Of a DNA stretch of 64,000 bases, positions 45,408-55,308 are shown piece by piece. Under the pieces are notes generated by a model. It had not been told where the DNA came from. It saw nothing but the letters and a program-made list of their open reading frames with translations, and did not search any database. This DNA comes from Ophiobolus disseminans (Eukaryota; Ascomycota; Dothideomycetes; Pleosporales; Phaeosphaeriaceae), in assembly GCA_010093685.1 (NCBI GenBank), contig MU006236.1, forward strand, positions 401,068 to 465,067, read 5' to 3'. The first letter of the stretch is position 1, and each line of letters starts with the position of its first letter. Position numbers and translations under genes: made by a program.

Positions 45408-45895
45408 TACTACCTGAGAAGCTAATCAGGCAACTTATCCTCTCCATGCCTTAACATTTAGCTGCATGCAGGGAAGCCCGTGGCTGGCAAACTAAGTATT
45501 GAATGCACGCGCAGCATCTCTTCCAAAAATAATGAAATTATATTTATGTTGGCTAAGTTATGATGTAGTGAATTTTTGGGGTGAGATGTTGGTGTTGGCG
45601 CTAATTCACTTGGCGGTTCAAAACTTTTGTCGAGTAACTGTAGGTTCGTCACCCCCGTCGGAAGAAGCTGCGGAGGCGGAGCACTGATGTGAGACCACTG
45701 GGGATCCGTGGGTCCGAAAAGACATTGATAAGTTACGTCCAGCCAATCAAGCGCGGTGAACTCCTTGAACCTTCGCAGGGGAGAACGTACTCCAAGTAGT
45801 TTATTTTTTCAGCATCTCCACTAAGCAGTGGCTCTACATCTAGGCAGACAAGGCTCGATGCGACGGGCTGTAGGAGTAGTAGTAGTAGTTCGAAG

Positions 45896-46921
45896 TTACG
45901 GTGCGTAAGAGAATTGATGGCGTATTATATAAAGACATTGTACACGGGAGGAAAGATCTTCTTGCGAGCTGACATGCCCGTCGTAGTCCGCATCGTAAAT
46001 CTTCAAGGCTATGCTTTCCAGAGCAGGGAAGTGAGAAAGAAACAGCGAAAGTAGTTCATTCTCATCAAAACTCGGGTTGAGGATCGAAGACCGGCTTTTC
46101 AGATTCAGGTACTTGAGCGATGAAATGACCTCGTGCGGAGCATTGTCGGGCAGGAAGTTACATGGACGTCGAAAGTCTAGAAATGTTAAAGCAGGCGATT
46201 TTGCAAGAGCCCAATGAAATTCATCGCCATTGAATTCTAGGTAGTTGATCTTGGGCAGTATAGGCGGATCGATGAGATGGGCGGTACCTGGGTCGAAGCC
46301 GTTGAAGAGCCGCTTTATGGCATTCTTTATCAACGGAGCTTCGTAATGGTGAAGTGGTATAACTTCATAGGACTCCTGTAAAGGTAGCTCGTACTGAATC
46401 ACATTCAGAATCAGACACTGCAGGTTCCGCAGCCGCTAAATGATCATTCCGGCCACAGACGTCTCTTGTATCGTTGCGTCAAACTCCGAAACGAAGTGAG
46501 TGTGACATGGTACAACATTTGCGGCCGATACTTGAACGTTGTACGTCCGCTCCATGACGAGAAGTACTACAAAAGTAGTTCTGTCCGCAAGGTCCCGGCG
46601 ACGCGACAACGTCCGAAAAACAGGCCAGAGAATCACGCGACAGAGTCCCTCCTTACAGTGTACATCTGTATCGTAGGGTATGTATATTGCTGTGTATAGC
46701 CGTCGCTCAGCGAGATCTCGCAGCCTTTCGTCGATATGAGCAACGGCAAACAGGTCGCGTTGTGAGAGGCATCGAGTGACTATCTGTAGAAGCTCTGTAG
46801 GGAGCTGACCGAGCAGTGTCTGGACGAACGGTAGAGCGCACTTGGCCGTCTCGTTAGGGTCGATCATGTGGTCTGAAGCCTGGTCCGAATCGGGAGGTTG
46901 AGCCATGTTGTAGAATGGCAA
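45896..46921 (-). pseudogene. F-box/LRR-like protein with one in-frame TAG
   Basis: ATG 46921 (or Met6) gives an F-box near residue 35 (LGQLPTELLQIVTRCLSQRDLFAVAHIDERL in pieces). The frame then runs to TAG at 46438-46436 (GMII stop RLRNLQC) and straight on in the same frame for 169 codons to 45896. The relative at 48526 has Gln at this position (AGALFQILTNL), so a single CAG-to-TAG change explains the break. The rest is undamaged. F-box proteins recruit substrates to SCF ubiquitin ligases; the substrate is unknown. If TAG is read through at some level, the protein might still be made. Confidence 0.75.
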
Positions 46922-47268
46922 GTTGTGTATAGAAGCAAGATTGCAGGGCTGCTGGGGTACATAGAGGAAATACTAGCGGGGTGACAAATACCATTCGTAC
47001 CTATTCGAAAACGTGCCAGACCTGTGGGAAAGGCAAGCGTGCGCTCAGCGCCCCATTTGTTTATTCACACAACATGAAGATCGAAGGAAAGGGGGTGTTA
47101 AGCACACGAGAGGATGTGGGGTATTCATACTCGATTTTCCCAACTTGCTTGCTTCGGAAGATAGCTATTCAACAATTAACAATCGACGATGCAAAATTGC
47201 GTTCAATCTTATCACGAGACATACAGCCGCGACCTTGAACTCCACGACTAGTGATTCCAATACGCCAC
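46922..47268. other. Intergenic between two F-box pseudogenes
   Basis: Nothing recognised; presumed promoter of the left F-box pseudogene. Confidence 0.5.
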
Positions 47269-48526
47269 TTATTCAGATCCATCGCCTTTGATCTCGAGAG
47301 TCACGCCAATGTCGTGCAATACTTTCAGGACCGGGAGTAACTTCAGTTTGGCCGCCTCGAAGTCTTTGTTGATCTCCGAGTGATAATCCTGGTATCGAAC
47401 GACAATCTGCTTCAGGTCTGGTAGATACGGCTAACACCAAGCAAGTTGAGCGAGCCACTCGTATAGATCGATCTGAGGGTAGTCGATTTGTAGAAGCTGC
47501 AAGGTCTTTGGGAGGATGTCGCTAGGCGTAGGCTTGGAAGTAGTTGCGCCGAGGCTAAACAGGCAAGCCTACGGGACTTTGAAGATTTCGAGCGAACCGA
47601 AGTTGGACAATCCGTCTCCTGGCAGGGTGTTCGATAGATACGATAGTTCTCCATTCATGCGCCAATCGAGTGTTGGTATGGTGAGATCAAGCTCTGTGAT
47701 GGAGGAAGTCGTCGACTCGAAGATTTTGATAAGCGGTTCGTATTCGCCTTAATTAACATCTCCAATGTCTTCGGCTTCGCCGCAGTGCCACTCGTCGGCC
47801 CATGCGTCGTTGATTTGCAGCCAGGTGAAACTCTTCCAAACACGGTAGTTTGGCGAGAAACCAGTGGAATTCGTTACCATACCAGACCAATCGCCTTAGA
47901 TTCAGAAAGCCAGGCAGCGCCACTTGGTGAGATGTTATGGGATTAAAGCCGGGAAAGACTGATGTGATTGAATAACTTCTTAGGGGGTACAACGTCCTCA
48001 CATTGTCATTTTTCGGATGGGTTTCGATTATGAATAGCGTCAAAGTCTTCAGATTCGTCAAAATTTGAAAAAGTGCACCTGCAAGGTAAGCTTCTGGTAT
48101 ATCGAGGTTTATCGTCGAGGTCAGAGGTAAGCCGCTAGAGAAGACACCAGTAGCCTGCGCTTCGACGTTACATATGCGGTCGAAGAAAGTGAGGTCGAGG
48201 CTATTCACCCTCTGCACAAGACGTGGGTGTTGCGATAATGTGTGATACAGGGTCCACAATGGGTTGGGCTTGTCGATTCCGTACACTTTGTTTTCTGTAT
48301 TGTGTGGGATCATGATGGCGTCGTACAGTTGTTTCTCGACTACCGCGGGGAAGGTCCGGCTAACTTGAGCAAGTGTACATAGCTCATTGCGAGGTAGGCC
48401 CTCCGCTACCATGTGAAGTAGCTCTGTCGGTAGGCCATCGAGTCGAATACGCGCCAGAGGTGTATGACTCGTGGTATCACCGAGATGATGCTCGGTGATG
48501 AGACCCTTTGCTGATGGCGGTTGCAT
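47269..48526 (-). pseudogene. Second F-box/LRR-like gene, frameshifted with two TAG stops
   Basis: ATG 48526 opens 257 codons with an F-box (RLDGLPTELLHMVAEGLPRNELCTLAQVSRTF in pieces) and leucine-rich segments (LTNLKTLTLFI, FLNLRRLVWYGNEFHWFLAKLPCLEEF). The last is close to NGDEFHWALAKSPALTFL of the left relative. A frameshift near 47800 then moves to another frame, in which YEPLIKIFESTTSSITELDL... runs on through TAG codons near 47570 and 47430 to TAA at 47269. Two of the three lesions are CAG/TGG-to-TAG type. Confidence 0.72.
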
Positions 48527-48656
48527 AAACGAGGGCAGGCGCTGTGTCGATTTTGATTGCGATGTTAGTGGATTGTTGCAGCAGAGCGAACGGATTGATG
48601 TCGAATTGCAGGGGTGTAGAGCGCTATGATTAATTAGTCATAGTAGTCTGCACTGA

Positions 48657-48667
48657 CGACTCATTAG
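48657..48667 (+). promoter_or_regulatory. Cluster motif, one mismatch (CGACTCATTAG)
   Basis: It lies 82 bp upstream of the SDR start codon. It differs from the shared TGA[A/C]TCATTAG motif at the first base. A further AP-1-like TTAGTCATAG lies about 20 bp upstream. Confidence 0.55.
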
Positions 48668-48748
48668 TGTCACTTCCGAATTCGATATAGAACTGCTGGC
48701 ACTCCTCGCATCTTAGAACAATGAGTGCGTTACTGCAGAGACGCCACG

Positions 48749-49572
48749 ATGCCTTACTCGTCAACAGGTTCTATGACTAGCAAAGTCATTGCTATTACCG
48801 GCGGCGCCAGCGGGATTGGACTTGCAAGTGCACATCTTCTCGCTAGCCGCGGCGCCACCTTATCTCTCGCCGACGTGTCCCAACATGGCTTGGAGTCTGC
48901 TTTGAAGGCAATCAAGGCTAAGCACGACGTCGAGATACTCACTTTTGCATTGGACGTCCGAAACACCGAGCAAGTTGATGCATGGATCAAAGAAACGGTA
49001 CGAAGGTTCGGCAAGTTAGATGGTGCAGCAAACATCGCGGGTGTAATACCCAAAAGTATTGGGGTAGGAGGCCTCGCTGAACAAGAGGAAGAGGAATGGG
49101 AGTTCATCATTGGAGTTAATCTCACAGGTGTCATGCATTGCATGCGAGCGCAGATGCGAGTCATCGCAGATGGGGGAAGCATTGTGAATGCGTCAAGTAT
49201 AGCGGGAATTACAGGAAGGCGTAACAACGCTGCATATTCAGCGAGTAAACATGGTGTTATCGGTCTGACGAAGAGTGCCGCGAAGGAGATTGGATCGAGA
49301 GGTGTCCGAGTCAACTCATTTGCGCCGTAAGCCGAATCAGACAAATGTACATTTTACCTACTCACCACATTAACAGTGGTTACATTGTCACACCCATGAC
49401 CGACCGAGCATCGAAGACAGACAGCAAAACCGCGAGCGATTCCACAGGCGTGTCACTTGGGAGACATGGAGCACCAGAAGAGTGTGCAAGTGTGATTGCG
49501 TTCTTGCTCGGAGATGAATCTACATATATCACAGGGGCGACATACAGCGTCGACGGAGGTTGGAGTGCATGA
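48749..49572 (+). CDS. Short-chain dehydrogenase/reductase (classical SDR), 257 aa
   Basis: Exon 1 48749-49326 and exon 2 49377-49572 join in frame across a 50-bp intron (GTAAGC donor, AACAG acceptor) as NSFAPGYIVTPMT. The cofactor motif TGGASGIG is at residues 17-24, an NNAG-like NIAG is near residue 100, and the catalytic Ser is in NASSIAG with Tyr163 and Lys167 (YSASK). It ends with the usual DGGWSA. ATG 48773 is an alternative start. The acidic Asp after the second strand (LADVS) favours NAD(H). As the first gene of the cluster it could oxidise an alcohol or 3-hydroxyacyl intermediate, like the SDRs of the bacterial Atu pathway; the substrate is not shown by sequence. Confidence 0.93.
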
Positions 49573-49884
49573 GGACTTTCGTTGTTGGCCATGTTATATA
49601 CTTGGGTTCGAAGAACCAGATCGAGGAGCCCCGCAAAGCACGCTAAGAGCAGACGCTAGTCTGAGCCCTGGTAGCGAGATGCGGGGTATGTGGAGTTGGA
49701 TGTGAAATACGAGCTCCTTCGTACCGATTCGCCCATGTGCAGCATGACCAGTCAGCAACAAAACGATGTTTCGCCCAGCCCGGCAGAGATGTGAATCTTC
49801 TTGCGATCTCAATGCGAAACACATTCCTATATTATCTTTCTTAAACGTCCACGTTGATATAGTTTGAACACCTGCACTGTATCG

Positions 49885-51105
49885 ATGTCCGACATCTCAT
49901 CCCAGTCTTCTTCCCACAATGCCAGGACTTCAACGGAGAAGACAGTCACGGAAAGGCTCGCCCGAAAGCGCTCACTCGATCGCAAAGCACAACAAGCCGC
50001 GCGTTCCCGAACGAAGTGGACCATTGAAAACCTGCAATACCAAGTAGCCGAGTTGAACAACACTCTCATCAGCGAAACTTCGAAATGGCAGTCAATATTG
50101 CAGGAGTCGAAAGAAGAAACGGATATCCTTCGTGCCGAGAATCAGGCATTGAGGCTTGAACTAGAAGAAGCAAAACTCCACGGACAAGGCTCATCGCCCA
50201 GAGACATGGAAGACATGAGCCTGCAAGTCTCGATCTTCCTTTCGGAAAGCGCTGCACCAGCGACCCTGCATCCATACGAGGCTGTACCGTGGAACACGGA
50301 GCCGACGTGCGTCTCGGACAAAATCGTGCAAAGCCATGTCGCAACAGCAAGTACGATAGTTCACGCCACATCCGATATCTTTCTGGAAGATCAGCCCGAC
50401 CTGAATGCTCTGCTCGGCCGGGAGCGTAGCAACGGCAGTGCCGACGTCTCCAACGTGGTTTCTGATATTTTGCTGGCATATCCCGAAATCGGCACGCTAC
50501 CTGAGAAAGCCGCGTGTCTCTATGTCATGTACAAACTGCTCAACGTAAGCTCAATCTCCGCAACAGCAAGCCACGACTTCCAATGCTGATTATTTTAGTG
50601 GCTTATATATCGCACCCAGTCAACTTATGATAAAATGCCCATATGGCTGCGTCCAGTCCCGTTGCAGCTTCAAGTCGAGCACCCCGCTTGGATTGATCGC
50701 ATTCCATGGCCTAGTGCTCGCGTGCATCTGATCCAGCACCCTGAGATTACATTCGACGACTTTGCCTCATGCTACTCATCCTCCTTCCACGTGTCCTGGC
50801 CCTACGATCACGCGCATGTCCTCATTCCAGCGACACAGAGCCAGATTGTCAACCCAGAGGCTATGTCTCGTGACTGGTTTTCGTCGTCCTGCTCCGACTC
50901 TCAAGGTAAGGCTACTGTACCGAAGACGGCGGTTCTGAACCCCGTTTTTGAACAGCATTTGCGACAGTTGAAGAATTGGGGTGTTTCGGATACCTTTCGG
51001 CACAGGTTCCCTGAGTTGAGTGAGATCATGGACGGTGATTCTCAGGCATTGGTTTTAGAGGGCAGTGTCGCAGCGAACACTTGGGCCGGGAGTTTTAAAC
51101 AGTAA
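49885..51105 (+). CDS. bZIP transcription factor with DUF3425 domain, 388 aa
   Basis: Exon 1 49885-50544 and exon 2 50599-51105 join in frame (54-bp intron, GTAAGC ... TTTTAG). Near residues 25-60 is a basic region (RKRSLDRKAQQAARSRTK) followed by a leucine-zipper-like coiled coil. The invariant Asn of most bZIPs appears as Asp here, a variant I believe is common in this subgroup. The C-terminal DUF3425 domain is recognisable by WLIYRTQSTYDKMPIWLRP, then QVEHPAWIDRIPWP and a Trp/Pro-rich end. Such proteins often regulate the fungal gene cluster they lie in. A shared AP-1-like motif in the neighbouring promoters supports this role. Confidence 0.88.
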
Positions 51106-51260
51106 GAAAATTTGGAAAGCCAATAAGTCGTGGGCAGCAAGATACGCTGTGTAGGATATGCATGATTGCTATTCAATAACGTGCCATTCACTGCCAACCT
51201 GAGCCTAACATGCGTCCAAGATGTCAAATGCAAAATATCATAAGACTTTCCATCAATAAA

Positions 51261-53393
51261 CTAAACTCTGCCCCTCTCCAAAAACTTATTCGGAATTTCA
51301 ACGTGCTTGGCACGAATGTACTCACACAGGTTCTTGCCCAAGCTATCATACCCACTCGTAGCGTTGAAACCACGATCGAGATGATCCTTCAAAAGGAAGT
51401 GCACAGCCTTGATGTTGGGCATCTCACACCTGTCAATCTGCCGTCCAGCATCGTCCTTGCCCAGCAACTTCCTTAAGGTATCAGTGCTGAGTACTGTGCG
51501 CAGCCAGTCCCACTCGTCGTCATGACGAACAAACAGTCCCAGATTGGCGTTTGATGACTTATCACCAGAGCGACCGAGTGTGATGTATCCGAGCGGCACA
51601 CGTGTCGTAGGTCCGAACCTGGAAAGATCGGCGGGATTAATTGTCGCGGGCTGATCTGGCTGCTCGCGAGCGTACTCCTGGGTCACAGATGGGCTTGGAA
51701 TGTCAATGACTCGGCCGTCGTGCAGATGAGCTGTTTCCTTGACGAAGGTCTGCGGCAATAGACTAACCCAGTATTCGAAGAATGGTCGGCCTATCGCTTG
51801 TCGCATGTCTGGCGCCATTGTGCTTCCGGGATAGCCCTGGAGGAGGTTCTCGATACAAAAGCGCGCAAATGAGCCGCGGTCGGAGTCAATAATGGAGGAC
51901 GCGGAAAGAATGTCAGGGTCGCGCGATTGGGCAAAGATGCGGAGGTCAACGGTTGCTTCGTCCTGGCTTTGTGGGTCTTCTGGAACTTTGCCGGCAATCG
52001 TGAAGTTGAGACATGAGAACTTAGATAAGTGCTCCCCCATTGTCTCTTTGGTCTGGCGTTCGATCATCTTCGCTTTCTCTTCGATGTCAAGTCCCGTAAG
52101 GAAGAAGTGAAATTCCGCTTGCCATCCGCCCTTCGCCGTGATTCCAACTACGCAATGTGTCAGCATTCTGATAGTACAACAACTGCAGCAGTACGTACCT
52201 TTAGTGGTAGGTGGGGGTGGAGAGCCCTTGACACCAGAGACCTTCACGGCATTCTTACCAACCGACTCTAACCTAATATCGCTGATTGAGGCCGTGACAT
52301 CTGAGTTATAATACAAGTCGCCTTGAATCTCGTAAAGAAGTTGGCTGGCGATGGTTGCGGGCGTGACTAGGCCGTGTTTGCCTTTTTCCATGGTGATGAC
52401 TGCATGGCCCTTCTCATCTATAGCAGCGATAGGATAGCCCATGTCAGTGTCTTGATCTCCTAGATCCTTGAAGCCACTGTAGTACCCTCCAGTGGCATAG
52501 GTTGAACACTCGATGATATGACCGATCATCAACGCACCGGCCAGCTCTTGAACGTTTGCCTCGCGTTGCCAGCCATGCCACCACATGGCTGCGCCGACTG
52601 TTACCGACGCATCGGCAACTCTTCCGCACACCACAATGTCCGCTCCTCCCTCAAAACAGGCAGCAATTCCGGTACCTCCGAGGTAACATTGTGCGCAGAG
52701 AGGTTCGTAACCCCAGTCTTGGATGTTCTTGTTCGCTGGAAGATTGAGAAATTTCTCGCCTGTACACCGATGTGTTAGCGCAAGTGTCTTGCATGTATAG
52801 ACGTGTAGTTACCTTGCTTGTACAGCTTCAAAACTGCATCTGTCACGTCGTCACCATCAACGTACGCAACCTTGAGATCGACTCCATGCTTCTCCACGAG
52901 TCCTCTGACCGCTTCAGCGAGGCCTTGAACATCGGAGGCGCCTGCGTTCACTGCGATCTTGACACCCCTTTTCGCGAGCCACGGAATGGCGGGATCGAGC
53001 TCTTCGAGAAAGTATGGCTCGTATGCCTTGCCCACGAGCGTGCCAGAGCCGAGCTTCTCTCGCTTATCTGATCCACGAAGTGTCATGTTGGCTTCGGACA
53101 TCCAGTCTCCAGTGATGACATCCACATCTTCGTTCTTGGCCATATCATGGATGGCTCGTTTCCGGTCATAGACGCCTATAGTTTAATCAGTATCAGAATC
53201 ACACTGACAGTAACAGCAATCGAAAAAGCGCACCTCCTGAGCATCCAGCTATGCGGATGGGACGTTTGGAATTTCCATTTTGGACGGAGTGGCCGTTGGT
53301 GTTTGCTGAATGACCACTGGTCCCATTTGAGTGACCATTGACCCCATTCGTCTTGGGCACATTTCCTCCAACGCTGTTGCTTATCGCCTCCAT
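51261..53393 (-). CDS. AtuA-like DUF1446 protein 1, 656 aa
   Basis: Exons 53393-53234, 53175-52813, 52759-52199 and 52147-51261 join in frame (1,971 nt; introns 58, 53 and 51 bp). A low-complexity Asn/Gly/Ser leader of about 40 residues precedes the domain. Family marks: RIAGCSGGVYDRKRA, ITGDWMSEANM, GRVADASVTVGAAMWWHGW, GHIIECSTYATGGYYSGF, VKGSPPPPT, and a C-terminal region with LGRSGDKSSNANLG that matches the small AtuA C-terminal unit. In Pseudomonas the relative AtuA belongs to acyclic terpene (citronellol/geraniol) catabolism; its chemistry is not established. Here it is one of two distant copies in the same cluster. Confidence 0.9.
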
Positions 53394-54117
53394 GATGAGG
53401 CTGGTGTGTGTGTGTGCTTAGGGCAAAGAGAGCTGGAGATATGAGCAAGATACACCCAGAAAATATTAAAGAAAGAAGCAATAAATGCTGAGCGACAATA
53501 AAAAAGCCAACTATGCGGAATTAGAGATATATATGCGCATAGCCGATGAGATTCAGCGAGCGGAGTCGAACTCCACTACAATGGATGGTAGCGACCTCGG
53601 GAGGCATCGAGAGGCGGATGTTCCAATACTCCCGACCCTGACTGCAAGAAGCATTTGGGCGTCTGGTCTCATGGCCATTCATCTCGTGTTGTGGCAAGCG
53701 ATAACCGTCGCTGGAAGCGTAATGGCGGTAGTCCATGCACGTCCATGACGCTAATGATTCAGGGTTGTTCAGCCGCTTGTGGCAGACGGCCCATGCGCCG
53801 CCCCTCATCGTCTGCGTGGCCTCCTGGAAAAGACATCCCGCGAAATGTTCACGCATCAGTGTAAGCCACTCCGGAGTCACTCTCCGTGCGCACCAATGAG
53901 CCACCATTGACAAAGGGCCACTACGCATCGAATAGATGGCTGAGCTTCGGGTTCGAGAGTTCTGGGAAGGACTTCCAAGGTTCTCTTCGACGCACACGCA
54001 GCGCGGGCTTCTCATACAATCGAACTTGCCTGCATATCGGTTCTGTTGTCAATTTGCAGTACAAGCAGGTGCATATGCACTTCATACATAATAACATTTA
54101 ACCGCAATACAGTCCTA
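53394..54117. other. Intergenic with one cluster motif
   Basis: Contains the presumed promoter of the DUF1446 gene at its left end and one TGAATCATTAG motif (reverse strand, 53761-53751). A 164-codon reverse ORF (54015-53521) has no protein-like features and is not called. Confidence 0.5.
53751..53761 (-). promoter_or_regulatory. Cluster motif TGAATCATTAG
   Basis: An exact match on the reverse strand, 358 bp upstream of the start of the DUF1446 protein 1 gene and in the same orientation. Confidence 0.6.
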
Positions 54118-54896
54118 TCAGTAGCCCACGCTCTCGAAACACCTAAGCAACAAGCCCGTCCTAATATCCTTCTGCTTCTCCTTGTTCTCCTGGATAGCAT
54201 CGCTAGGTACATGAACGTCCCAGAGATACTTCTCATCGCGGTATCTCTCCAGAGTATATAGCACGTCCTCGTGCTCGGGATCAGCTAGAAACCAATACGT
54301 ATGTGTTCCTTCTTTCTCGTGCTCTTCGACTGATGCCGCAACCGCCCTCCAATGCTTGATGCCTTCGATTCGTGTTCCTGGAACATAGTCGATCTTCGCC
54401 ATTGCGACGTAGCCGCCCATGTTGTCTAAGGCCGCATTGTCGTTGTTAGATCGTAGGGGGAAACCTGCGACCGGTTTCAGGATTTGCTGGCGCGGCGGTT
54501 CGCGAATGAGATTTTGTTCATTGCAGGTTTCGTTGATTGTTGATTTGATTGCACTGCTGAGATATTTCTCGTATGTCTTTCTCGAATTGAAGCTGTCAAA
54601 CTTTAGCATAGAGCGCATGGTCATGTGTACGTATTGACTTACTGGGAAGCTGTAACAACCGCTGCATTACCACCATCCTTCGTTTCCTTAAGGAGATAGA
54701 AGCACAGTATATTATCAGTGTTTTGTTTCGCTTGGTTGATGACCGGCTGAAAAGCGTTGATGAGCTTTGTTCTTGCATGTCAGCTTTCATGAAGTAATCG
54801 ACGAGGATTCGCATTTACCTGCTCTAACTTCCCCGGTTGAGGCATCCAGTGTTCCAGAACAAGAATTTGCTCATCCTCGTGGGCAATCGAACCCAT
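54118..54896 (-). CDS. Double ABM-fold (monooxygenase-like) protein, 224 aa
   Basis: Exons 54896-54819, 54764-54643 and 54592-54118 join in frame (675 nt; introns 54 and 50 bp). It starts MGSIAHEDEQILVLEHWMPQPGKLEQ, and the first half has the strand-helix pattern of the antibiotic-biosynthesis-monooxygenase (ABM) dimeric barrel (LINAFQPVINQAKQNTDNILCFYLL). A second, related half follows (IKHWRAVAASVEEHEKEGTHTYWFLADPEHEDVLYTLERY in pieces), so one chain may form the two-fold barrel. Members oxidise or isomerise small phenolic or quinone compounds without metal, or simply degrade intermediates. The substrate is unknown; the cluster suggests an aromatic or terpenoid compound. Confidence 0.75.
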
Positions 54897-55308
54897 TGTG
54901 TCGACGGTGTTTCACCAAATTTGGGCACAAGGAGCAAGATCCAGCATTCAAAAAGAGATACTGCTTGCGACTTGAAGTTCAATACCCTGAATCATTAGTG
55001 CAGATGTGGCTTATGCAGACAAGCAAGGTATACTTCCCCCTCTATTTCCGGTCCCTTCTCTCGGGTTTCCGTTCCTTGGTAGGTAGCGCAATTAGTGTCG
55101 AGGGGAGGCCCATAGGAGAGGCCCATAGGCTACAGCTAGAGCGGCTGTAGCGAATCCTTGCTGAAAAATATAGCCACGTGTGACGAAGACTTAGTAACGC
55201 AGACGGAATAATTATTGACTATCAAAGAAACGAATATTGAGACGGGAATTTCAAAATGTGCAGGGAGAGCCAAATCTTCTCGCAACCTTGGAAGCCAACC
55301 GAATCACC
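54897..55308. other. Intergenic with one cluster motif
   Basis: Upstream of the ABM-like gene and downstream of the transporter. Holds TGAATCATTAG at 54988-54998. Confidence 0.5.
54988..54998 (+). promoter_or_regulatory. Cluster motif TGAATCATTAG
   Basis: An exact match 92 bp upstream of the ABM-like gene start (54896), on the opposite strand. Confidence 0.62.

Larger units (their letters stand above)
42239..45502 (+). pseudogene. Tc1/mariner transposase, frameshifted and split by pogo
   Basis: ATG 42239 opens 273 codons: an N-terminal helix-turn-helix (SPAERQRIIAKRECGVTVWELAAEF, in two pieces), then VKFSDECSV with the first catalytic Asp and WAVIWLDERGC. A frame change near 43000 leads to LFMQDGSGKHQSH (second Asp) and INTIDWPPYSPDLSPIEHLW (third acidic residue). 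After removal of the pogo copy (43283-45407) and one TA, the frame resumes with LPEKLIRQLILSMP, a stop, and GWQTKY then TGA at 45502. Confidence 0.88.
42159..45634 (+). mobile_element. Tc1/mariner element with a nested pogo element
   Basis: Inverted ends (CTAAGACAAAAGTTTTGAAC at left, matching the reverse complement of the right end with small differences) are flanked by TA (42157-42158 and 45635-45636). It is 3,476 bp with the pogo copy and about 1.35 kb without it. The transposase is on the forward strand. Base composition is balanced and few TAG stops are present, so it is younger than, or spared from, the RIP seen at 1-24 kb. Confidence 0.93.
41767..45725 (-). pseudogene. Host gene split by a Tc1/mariner insertion (135 aa without it)
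   Basis: The start ATG at 45725 gives MSFRTHGSPVVSHQC... down to ...DGGDEPTVT, where the element (42159-45634) begins. After one copy of TA the frame continues VDIKYHRVEVYDWFARI...DFLPWLNSFGSECL, then a 73-bp intron (GTAAGC at 41853, CTAAC branch, CTCAG ending 41781) and DRSK stop at 41767. The joined frame is 408 nt with no internal stop, so the gene was intact until the insertion. The LPRLRQVDLHC stretch recalls the leucine-rich parts of the adjacent F-box relatives; no firm family. Confidence 0.8.

Noticed and set aside
53521..54015. Reverse 164-codon ORF in the catabolic cluster
   Set aside because: Cys/Arg/Met-rich random-looking translation, no splice-supported extension, and it covers a promoter region with a cluster motif.
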